Shown: positions 6,875-12,084 of the stretch, one piece after another
Layout of the letters: each line of letters opens with the position of its first letter
How positions within the stretch are numbered: position 1 is the first letter of the stretch
From: an uncultured Mycoplasmatota bacterium
GTDB lineage: Bacteria; Bacillota_I; Bacilli_A; RF39; UBA660
NCBI GenBank assembly: GCA_900551925.1
Contig: URXR01000036.1
Coordinates: 1 to 12,084, forward strand
Reading direction: 5' to 3'
Length of the DNA stretch: 12,084 nt
Translations under genes and position numbers: made by a program
Notes under the pieces: generated by a model
Told to the model about the DNA's origin: nothing
The model's input: the letters and a program-made list of their open reading frames with translations, nothing else
Database searches by the model: none

Positions 6875-6901
6875 AAAGGTGTAAATTTTTACATCTTTTT
6901 T
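6875..6901 (+). terminator. intrinsic terminator of the RhuM-Fic gene
   Basis: AAAGGTGTAAA (6875-6885) pairs over 11 bp (one G-U) with TTTACATCTTT (6888-6898), and the T run continues to 6901. The loop is only TT as written, so the top pair probably opens. It lies 47 bp after the stop. Confidence 0.8.
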
Positions 6902-6917
6902 CTTTTACTATTTTTAT

Positions 6918-6951
6918 TCGACAAAAAACACCTATTCCCATTTTATATACT
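6918..6951 (+). promoter_or_regulatory. weak promoter candidate of the spoIIB-like/radC/mre operon
   Basis: TATACT (6946-6951) is a good -10 box close to the gene start, and TCGACA (6918-6923) is a -35 candidate, but the 22-nt spacing is poor. TATACTA also resembles the -10 of forespore sigma factors (CATACTA), without a matching -35. Ribosome binding site GGTGAT is at 6958-6963. Confidence 0.3.
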
Positions 6952-6966
6952 AATCATGGTGATAAT

Positions 6967-7425
6967 ATGAGATACAAATTTTTAATACCAATAACTCTTT
7001 CTATTATAGTAGGACTTTTTTTCGGAAAAATATTTTTTGACAATTATGAATCCACCAGTGTAACGGCCTTTGATGAAAAAGATAAAGTCTACATGCTCCA
7101 AATAGGAGTCTATTCCTCAAAAGAAAAAATGTCCTCATCATTTAAAGATTATGAAAAATACTTATATATCGAAAATGATGATGGTTTTCATCTTTATGTC
7201 GGAATTACTAAAGATAAAGAAATTGCTAGTACCATCAAGGAATATTACGAAAATAAAGGATATAGTATTTATGTCAAAGAATCTTTAATAGATAATAGTA
7301 GCTTTTTATCTGTACTTGGAGAATATGACAAAATAATTAGTATAACTTCAGAAGACGATATTCCTGATATAGAAAAAATCGTAATATCTAACTACAAGGA
7401 GATGGTATTAGAAAATGAAACTTAA
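6967..7425 (+). CDS. SPOR-domain membrane protein, SpoIIB-like
   Basis: The protein has 152 aa. Residues 5-24 are an N-terminal transmembrane helix; the rest should be extracytoplasmic. Residues about 41-105 look like a SPOR fold: YMLQIGVYSSKEKMSSSF (42-59), FHLYVGITKDKEIASTI (74-90) and GYSIYVKE (98-105), the usual beta-alpha-beta repeat that binds denuded glycan strands at the septum. In B. subtilis spoIIB, encoding a SPOR protein for engulfment and septal peptidoglycan thinning, lies upstream of radC and mreC/mreD, and the same order here supports the call. It is much shorter than B. subtilis SpoIIB (about 330 aa), so the equivalence rests on domain and position. Its 3' end overlaps radC by 11 nt. 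Confidence 0.72.
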   Translation: MRYKFLIPITLSIIVGLFFGKIFFDNYESTSVTAFDEKDKVYMLQIGVYSSKEKMSSSFKDYEKYLYIENDDGFHLYVGITKDKEIASTIKEYYENKGYSIYVKESLIDNSSFLSVLGEYDKIISITSEDDIPDIEKIVISNYKEMVLENET

Positions 7426-8104
7426 ACAGATTCCTGAATCAGAACGCCCTAGAGAAAAACTAATCAAATATGGCAAAGAAAACCTATCCGACAGTGAGCT
7501 TCTAGCCCTAATTTTAAAAACTGGAACTAAAGATGAAAATGCCCTAGAGTTAGCAATAAATATTTTAAAAGAAATAAAAAAATTAGAAAATTTAAAAAAT
7601 ATAAACTATGAAACCCTTTTAAAAATAAAAGGTATTGGTAAAGTAAAAGCTATTGAACTTTTAGCAATAACCGAACTATCTAAAAGAATTTATTATGATT
7701 TAAATTCATCTAAAAAAGATAAATACCAAACACCAGAAATAATCTATCAAAAAACCAAACACTTATTTAGAGACTTAAAACAAGAACATTTTTATTGTTT
7801 ATACTTAAATTCAAAAAAAGAATTAATCGAAAGGAAGTTATTATTTATGGGAACTTTAAATAAAAGCGTTGTCCATCCAAGAGAAATATTTAAAGAAGCA
7901 TATAACTTATCAGCTTCTTCTATAGTATGTCTTCACAATCATCCCAGCGGAGATCCTACACCTTCTAGTGATGATATTATGCTTACTAACTCTTTAATGA
8001 AAATAGGACAAATAAATCAAATACCTATTATTGATCATATTATAATAGGGAATAATGATTATTATAGTTTTTACGAAAATAATAGGAAAATGAGGAATTT
8101 ATGA
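7415..8104 (+). CDS. radC: RadC family protein (UPF0758, JAB/JAMM domain)
   Basis: The protein has 229 aa, full length. Residues 1-90 are the N-terminal part: PESERPREKLIKYG (7-20), LSDSELLALILKTG (24-37) and a helix-hairpin-helix LLKIKGIGKVKAIELLA (68-84). Residues about 105-229 are the JAB/MPN domain with metal motif HNHPSGDPTPSSDD (174-187); H174, H176 and D187 are the metal ligands and S184 is kept. Despite the name, a role in DNA repair is not supported in well-studied species and the biochemical function is unknown. The start ATG lies in the end of the SPOR gene, with AAGGAGATG upstream at about 7396. The stop overlaps the mreC start (ATGA). Position next to mreC and mreD is conserved in many Firmicutes. 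Confidence 0.95.
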   Translation: MKLKQIPESERPREKLIKYGKENLSDSELLALILKTGTKDENALELAINILKEIKKLENLKNINYETLLKIKGIGKVKAIELLAITELSKRIYYDLNSSKKDKYQTPEIIYQKTKHLFRDLKQEHFYCLYLNSKKELIERKLLFMGTLNKSVVHPREIFKEAYNLSASSIVCLHNHPSGDPTPSSDDIMLTNSLMKIGQINQIPIIDHIIIGNNDYYSFYENNRKMRNL

Positions 8105-8892
8105 AAAAACTTCATTGGTATTACAAATTTCTAATTGTCTTTCTTATATTTTTTAGTATGTTTTTTTTATTAACTAAAAATATGTCCACCATTGTAAATA
8201 GTTCAGCTTATAAAAACTATATTAATTTTATTAGTGTTCCCTTTGATTTTTTAAATAAATATAATATTTTTAACTATAAAAATGTCTTAGATAGAAATGA
8301 AGCCTTAGAAAAGCAAATGATTGTTATCGAAAATGATAAACAAGAAAAACAAGATTTAGAAGAAGAAGTATCAAGTCTTAAAAAACTTTTGAAATTAGAA
8401 GATCTATATACAGATTATGATAAAGTATATGCTAAAACTATTCAAAGAAATAAAATGTATTGGTTTGATACTATTCTCATAGATAAAGGCAAAAATGATA
8501 ATATCAAAGTAGGGGATGCTGTAATCTCTTCCTCTGGTTTAGTAGGACAAATAAAAAGCACTACCAAAGATTACAGTACTGTTAAATTAATAACAAGTAG
8601 TGATAAAGATAATAAAATATCAGTAGGAGTAAAAACCGCTAAAAGTTTTAAATATGGAACAATTATTGAATATGATTATCCCTACATTAAAGTAGAACTA
8701 ACTACTAATAAAGAAGGTATAAAGTTAAATGATGAACTAGTAACCTCTGGCTTAGGTAACTTTCCTAAAAATATTGTTATTGGAACTGTTGAAAAAATAG
8801 GAAAAGATAGTTATGACATTGCTGATATTTTATATGTAAAACCCTCTGCAGATCTAGATAATATTAATTACTTGGCGGTACTTACTAAATGA
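8101..8892 (+). CDS. mreC: rod shape-determining protein MreC
   Basis: MreC is a bitopic membrane protein that links the elongation peptidoglycan machinery (MreB, MreD, RodA, PBP2) and helps keep rod shape. The protein has 263 aa. Residues 8-25 are the transmembrane helix, about 64-99 are a coiled coil rich in Glu/Lys/Leu, and about 106-263 are the two extracytoplasmic beta domains, with WFDTILIDKGKNDNIKVGDA (121-140), SSGLVGQI (144-151) and LVTSGLGNFPKNIVIGTVEK near 215-233. All are typical of the family. GAGGA (8092-8096) precedes the start, and both ends overlap neighbours by 4 nt (radC before, mreD after). No mreB lies upstream, unlike the usual mreBCD order. Confidence 0.96.
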   Translation: MKKLHWYYKFLIVFLIFFSMFFLLTKNMSTIVNSSAYKNYINFISVPFDFLNKYNIFNYKNVLDRNEALEKQMIVIENDKQEKQDLEEEVSSLKKLLKLEDLYTDYDKVYAKTIQRNKMYWFDTILIDKGKNDNIKVGDAVISSSGLVGQIKSTTKDYSTVKLITSSDKDNKISVGVKTAKSFKYGTIIEYDYPYIKVELTTNKEGIKLNDELVTSGLGNFPKNIVIGTVEKIGKDSYDIADILYVKPSADLDNINYLAVLTK

Positions 8893-9386
8893 TATATTTA
8901 TTAATATCCTTATTTCTAGATCTTCTTTTAGGAAATATATTAAACACAACTTATCAGCATTTAAATTATTTTTTCCCCCTTATATTTATAACTTCTCTTA
9001 CATTATCCTATATTCTAATAAAAAACTATAAAATATTTTTTCCTACAATTATCTTAATAGGAATAATCTATGACACACTCTATAGTGATATTTTCTTATT
9101 AAATACTTATTACTTTATTTTAAGTTCGTTATTTCTTTATATCTTTTATAAAAATAAATCACCTAGTATTTTAAATATTATTTTAATATCTACTAGTATT
9201 TTTCTAATGTATGATATTTATATCTTTTTTACTCTTATTCTTTTAGACTATTCAGTCTTTAAAATAGATTATTTATTATATAAATTAATTAGAACTTTTC
9301 CTTTAAATTTCATCTATCTAATTATTTCTGTTTTAATATTAAAAAGTCGAATTTTTGGTTCTAAAAAAAAGTCCTTAAAGTTTTAA
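8889..9386 (+). CDS. mreD: rod shape-determining protein MreD
   Basis: The protein has 165 aa, nearly all hydrophobic, with about five transmembrane segments and few charged residues apart from the basic tail (SRIFGSKKKSLKF). MreD is a small integral membrane partner of MreC in the elongasome. Sequence conservation in this family is low; the call rests on the size, the transmembrane pattern, the FLDLLLGNILN start (MreD proteins often begin with a hydrophobic Asp-containing helix), and above all the ATGA overlap with mreC. Its reading frame ends 41 bp before the SpoIVFA-like gene. Confidence 0.88.
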   Translation: MIYLLISLFLDLLLGNILNTTYQHLNYFFPLIFITSLTLSYILIKNYKIFFPTIILIGIIYDTLYSDIFLLNTYYFILSSLFLYIFYKNKSPSILNIILISTSIFLMYDIYIFFTLILLDYSVFKIDYLLYKLIRTFPLNFIYLIISVLILKSRIFGSKKKSLKF

Positions 9387-9427
9387 ATAAATAATTATTT
9401 TCATAATATTTTCTAGGGTGAATCATT

Positions 9428-10030
9428 ATGAAATATAAATCAGTAGAAAAATATTTAAATAAAAATAAAAAAGGCAAACAAAAATCTGCTAAAAGCTTTT
9501 TTTATAAGTTTTTTATTCGTTTATTTATTTGTATTTTAATAGTGCTAGCAGGACTTATCTTTTTAAAAACCAATAATGCCGCCAGTAGCAAAGTAGAAGC
9601 TTTCTTAAACAAATATGATATTAATATGGCCAGCATCAATGATTGGTATCAAAAACACTTCGGAGACATCGTTCCCTTTCAAAACATAGTCAAAGAAAAC
9701 ACCAAACTAGTATTTAATGAAAATCTAGTTTATGATGATGCTAGCACTTATAAAGATGGAGTAAAATTAAATGTTGAAGAAAGCTACCTAGTTCCCGTAA
9801 TAGAAAGTGGTATTGTCGTTTTCATCGGTAATAAAGATGACTATGGTAAAACAGTCATAATAGAGCAAGTAGATGGAGTAGATGTCTGGTATGGAAATGT
9901 TGATAATATAAATGTTAGTCTCTATGACTATGTAAGTAAAGGAGAATTTCTAGCCGAAGCCAGCCAAAGCTTTTATATGGTCTTTCAAAAAGATGGGAAA
10001 TATCTAGATTATAAAGACTATCTTAAATAA
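9428..10030 (+). CDS. spoIVFA: SpoIVFA-like protein with degenerate M23/LytM domain
   Basis: The protein has 200 aa. Residues 1-27 are a Lys-rich cytoplasmic part, 28-47 a transmembrane helix, about 115-193 an M23 (LytM-like) domain: ESGIVVFIGNKDDYGKTVII (126-145), DVWYGNVDNINVSLYDYVSK (152-171), GEFLAEA (172-178). The zinc-binding HxxxD and HxH of active M23 peptidases are missing (WYGN stands where Y-x-H-L would be), as in B. subtilis SpoIVFA. That protein anchors and helps regulate the SpoIVFB protease together with BofA in the outer forespore membrane, and its degenerate LytM domain is cut by SpoIVB from the forespore. The adjacent SpoIVFB-like gene makes the call strong. AGGGTG (9415-9420) lies 7 nt before the ATG. 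Confidence 0.85.
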   Translation: MKYKSVEKYLNKNKKGKQKSAKSFFYKFFIRLFICILIVLAGLIFLKTNNAASSKVEAFLNKYDINMASINDWYQKHFGDIVPFQNIVKENTKLVFNENLVYDDASTYKDGVKLNVEESYLVPVIESGIVVFIGNKDDYGKTVIIEQVDGVDVWYGNVDNINVSLYDYVSKGEFLAEASQSFYMVFQKDGKYLDYKDYLK

Positions 10031-10772
10031 AATCTATATTCATCCCTTTACTTATGTTTTAATAATTCTTTCCATTCTAACAGGAATGTTTAAAGAGTTT
10101 TTCATGATTTTTTCTATTATTATCGTTCATGAATTAGGACACCTTTTAGCAGCCCAATATTATAATTGGAACCTAGATAAAATAGCAGTCTATCCCTTTG
10201 GAGGCTGTGTTAAATTTAATGAAAAATTAACTAGACCCTTAAAAGAAGAATTGATAATTCTTTTAAGTGGTCCTTTGATGCAAATAATATTTTTTATTTT
10301 CATTTCTATTCTAGAACAAAACGGATTTATGACCTATCGTAATTTTTTACTTTTTAGTTCTTATCATTATACACTTTTAATATTTAATCTTCTTCCTATT
10401 TATCCTTTAGATGGTGGAAGAATATTAAATCTTTTTTTAAACTTTTTTCTTCCCTTTAAAAAAGGTAACAAAATCGCCATTATTATCGGAGTAATTATTA
10501 TAATAATCGCAGTATTTCTCTATCAAAATATTAATTTTATTCTAATGGGTATCTTATTATTCTGTGAACTATTATTATATTTAAAAAGACAACCTTATCT
10601 TTATAATAAACTGCTCTTAGAAAAATATATGCAAAATAAAAATTATAAAAAAATGAAAATAATTAAAAATAAAGATTCAATGTACAAAGAAAAAAGACAT
10701 ATAATTTTATATAAAAACAAATATATAACTGAAAAAGATTATTTAAATCAAAGATTTAAGGTGATTAAATGA
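10020..10772 (+). CDS. spoIVFB: SpoIVFB-like intramembrane metalloprotease (M50B, site-2 protease family)
   Basis: In B. subtilis this protease cuts pro-sigmaK in the mother cell. Catalytic HELGH lies at 10128-10142 and the conserved D is in NLLPIYPLDGGR; the HELGH-to-D distance is identical to B. subtilis (H43 to D137). Counted from ATG 10086 the product has 228 aa and lacks the first membrane segment. In the same frame upstream, NKIYIHPFTYVLIILSILTG reads straight on and aligns with B. subtilis LKIHVHPF...LLTG, with the IHP histidine 29 residues before the HELGH histidine in both. So translation must begin upstream, between the stop at 10005-10007 and about 10035, yet no ATG, GTG or TTG is there; ATC at 10020 (used here, about 250 aa) or ATT at 10008 are the candidates. 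ATG 10086 has AGGA directly against it, too close to work well. The family is firm; the start is not. Confidence 0.88.
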   Translation: MLNKIYIHPFTYVLIILSILTGMFKEFFMIFSIIIVHELGHLLAAQYYNWNLDKIAVYPFGGCVKFNEKLTRPLKEELIILLSGPLMQIIFFIFISILEQNGFMTYRNFLLFSSYHYTLLIFNLLPIYPLDGGRILNLFLNFFLPFKKGNKIAIIIGVIIIIIAVFLYQNINFILMGILLFCELLLYLKRQPYLYNKLLLEKYMQNKNYKKMKIIKNKDSMYKEKRHIILYKNKYITEKDYLNQRFKVIK

Positions 10773-11950
10773 GAAAATTAATAATTTTTTTTATGATAAT
10801 TCTTCTTGTAGGACTAATCATAATAAATTTACCAGAAGAAAAATCTGAGCCAGAAACTTCTCAAGAAACAAAAGAAACTGAAGAAATAAAAGGAGTCTTT
10901 ATCTCTTATATTGACTATGGACACTTAAAAAATAAAACTAAAGAAGAAATGGAAAAACTAATAACAGATATGATAAATAATATCTCTTACTTTGGACTAA
11001 AATCCATTATTCTGCAAGTAAGACCTTTTAGTGATGCCATTTATCCTTCAGAAATTTATTTATCCTCAAAAGTAGTGGTAAATGAAGAAGGAGACGAATT
11101 GCCATTAGATATTTTAAAATATTTTATTGATACCGCTAAAGAAAAAAATATCGAAGTATATGCCTGGGTTAATCCTTATAGAATAAGAAGTGAAAATAAT
11201 ATTACTGATATAAACGAAAACTCCTATTATTATAAATGGTTAGATACTAATAATATCGAACGAACGAAAAATGGTATCTATTTAAACCCGGCCTCTAGTG
11301 AAGTATTAGACTATATCACTAAAGGTTTAAAAGAACTATGCGAAAACTATGATATTAAAGGAGTAATATATGATGATTACTTTTATCCTAGTGATACAAT
11401 TGATTTAGAAAACTATGAAGCAACCGACAAATCAATGACTTTAAAAGAATATCGTTTAAATAACATTAATAATTTATTAAAAGAAAGTTACGAAACTATA
11501 AAAAGTGTTAACGAAGATTTAAAATTCGGAATATCTCCCGCTGGTAATATTGAAAATAATTTAGATTTAGAATATTTAGATGTTAAACATATCATGGGAG
11601 AAGACTATTTAGATTTAATAATTCCTCAGCTTTATTATGGTTTTAATAATAGTTCAAAGCCCTATATTAATACCTTAGAAAGTTGGGCAGAATTAAATAC
11701 TTTAGGAAAAGATTTTTATGTAGCACTTTCTCTGTATAAATCGGGAAAAGTAGACCAGTATGCTGGAAAAGGCGAAAATGAATGGCTAGAGGAAACCAAT
11801 ATCATAAAAAAACAAATTTTAATTTCTCGCAATATAAACAATTATAAAGGATTTTATATTTTTAGATATGAATATTTATTTAATACTTATAATAATTCCA
11901 ATCTCACCAAAGAAGTAGAAAATTTAAAAGATTTAATTGACAATAGCTAG
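10769..11950 (+). CDS. GH10-like (DUF187/GHL10) family glycoside hydrolase, membrane-anchored or secreted
   Basis: The protein has 393 aa. Residues 4-20 are a hydrophobic helix with no lipobox cysteine (uncleaved anchor or signal peptide), then an acidic linker (23-39), then the GHL10 TIM-barrel domain: EIKGVFISYID (39-49), IILQVRPFSDAIYPS (80-94), IEVYAWVNPYR (128-138), KGVIYDDYFYP (197-207), LKFGISPAGN (251-260) and YLDLIIPQLYYGF (280-292). D202 and D203 in the YDDYF motif are likely active-site acids. This family is similar to B. subtilis YngK; some relatives act on peptidoglycan or other cell-envelope glycans, but the substrate here cannot be read from sequence. ATG 10769 overlaps the spoIVFB stop (ATGA), with GGTG upstream. 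In B. subtilis rplU follows soon after spoIVFB, so this gene is a replacement or insertion at that position. Confidence 0.92.
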   Translation: MRKLIIFFMIILLVGLIIINLPEEKSEPETSQETKETEEIKGVFISYIDYGHLKNKTKEEMEKLITDMINNISYFGLKSIILQVRPFSDAIYPSEIYLSSKVVVNEEGDELPLDILKYFIDTAKEKNIEVYAWVNPYRIRSENNITDINENSYYYKWLDTNNIERTKNGIYLNPASSEVLDYITKGLKELCENYDIKGVIYDDYFYPSDTIDLENYEATDKSMTLKEYRLNNINNLLKESYETIKSVNEDLKFGISPAGNIENNLDLEYLDVKHIMGEDYLDLIIPQLYYGFNNSSKPYINTLESWAELNTLGKDFYVALSLYKSGKVDQYAGKGENEWLEETNIIKKQILISRNINNYKGFYIFRYEYLFNTYNNSNLTKEVENLKDLIDNS

Positions 11951-11973
11951 AGTAAAAAAATCTAGCTTTTTTT
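11945..11973 (+). terminator. intrinsic terminator of the radC/mre/spoIVF operon
   Basis: AGCTAGA (11945-11951) pairs with TCTAGCT (11961-11967) around a 9-nt loop, followed by six T (11968-11973). The stop codon TAG (11948-11950) is inside the stem. Confidence 0.85.
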
Positions 11974-11981
11974 AATATTTA

Positions 11982-12011
11982 TTTACATATTACTTCAATA
12001 TTTGCTATACT
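11982..12011 (+). promoter_or_regulatory. sigmaA promoter (extended -10) for a gene leaving the window
   Basis: TTTACA (11982-11987), an 18-nt spacer and TATACT (12006-12011) preceded by TGC (extended -10). Start predicted near 12018. A strong ribosome binding site AAGGAGA follows at 12031-12037. Confidence 0.6.
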
Positions 12012-12044
12012 AAGATTAGTAAAGTATCATAAGGAGACTAACTA

Positions 12045-12084
12045 TTAAAAGTCAATATAAATTTTGAAAAATTTAATAGTTTGT
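12045..12084 (+). CDS. possible start of the next gene, cut by the window
   Basis: After the ribosome binding site AAGGAGA (12031-12037) there is no ATG, GTG or TTG at the usual distance. The frame beginning with TTA at 12045 is open and reads LKVNINFEKFNSL, which looks like a protein N-terminus. ATT at 12044 is 7 nt after GGAG but stops at once (TGA, giving IKSQYKF). TTG at 12064 (KNLIV) is too far and has no ribosome binding site. Possible explanations are a non-standard start, a sequence error or a short leader peptide. The product cannot be named. Confidence 0.3.

Noticed and set aside
9387..9427. sigmaE-type promoter before the spoIVFA-like gene
   Set aside because: CATAATAT resembles the sigmaE -10 (6 of 8), but the nearest -35-like box is only about 10 nt away instead of 13-15. 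In such AT-rich DNA this is not convincing.
10086..10088. ATG 10086 as the start of spoIVFB
   Set aside because: It would remove the conserved first membrane segment with the IHPF motif that reads on upstream in the same frame, and AGGA touches the ATG with no spacing.
1..12084. tRNA or rRNA genes, CRISPR arrays, insertion sequences
   Set aside because: I saw no cloverleaf, rRNA-like stretch, spaced direct repeats, transposase frame or flanking terminal inverted repeats.

Overview
The window is AT-rich (mostly 20-30% GC) and gene-dense, and almost everything is on the + strand. UGA is a real stop codon (it ends the genes at 5238, 8104, 8892 and 10772), so this is not the Mycoplasma/Spiroplasma code. 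The T-box leader, TGS-less threonyl-tRNA synthetase, sporulation-type SpoIVFA/SpoIVFB pair and intrinsic terminators point to a low-GC Firmicute (Bacilli-like, possibly an uncultured gut lineage near Erysipelotrichales or RF39). The exact lineage is inference.

Layout. (1) 1-150 is a short stretch of distinctly higher GC (about 43% over 1-110, against about 20% over 111-266) holding at most a gene fragment. (2) 158-1945 is a single-gene unit with promoter, a membrane-anchored serpin with a central insert and a long reactive-centre region, and a terminator. (3) 2016-4645 is a threonine T-box operon: extended -10 promoter, T-box leader with terminator, an unrecognised gene that looks frameshifted at a run of seven A, then thrS and a terminator. 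(4) 4656-5741 is a two-gene operon with a membrane-anchored thioredoxin-like protein overlapping trmL. (5) 5886-6901 is a stand-alone RhuM-Fic fusion gene with its own terminator, a probable accessory gene. (6) 6967-11973 is a tightly packed operon: SpoIIB-like SPOR protein, radC, mreC, mreD, SpoIVFA-like, SpoIVFB-like and a GH10-like (DUF187) secreted or anchored hydrolase, then a terminator. (7) 11982-12084 holds a strong promoter and ribosome binding site for a gene that leaves the window.

The long operon keeps the order known from Bacillus subtilis (spoIIB, maf, radC, mreB, mreC, mreD, minC, minD, spoIVFA, spoIVFB) but without maf, mreB, minC and minD. It joins cell-elongation functions (MreC, MreD) with the complex that processes pro-sigmaK in the mother cell during sporulation (SpoIVFA, SpoIVFB), which suggests that the organism has, or recently had, an endospore programme.

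I did not find a clearly new multi-gene system. The points most worth checking are: the frameshifted T-box-controlled gene; the unusual serpin; SpoIVFB, whose conserved first membrane segment lies upstream of the first ATG with no standard start codon; a 27-bp near-perfect palindrome inside the RhuM coding region; and the compositional break at the left edge.
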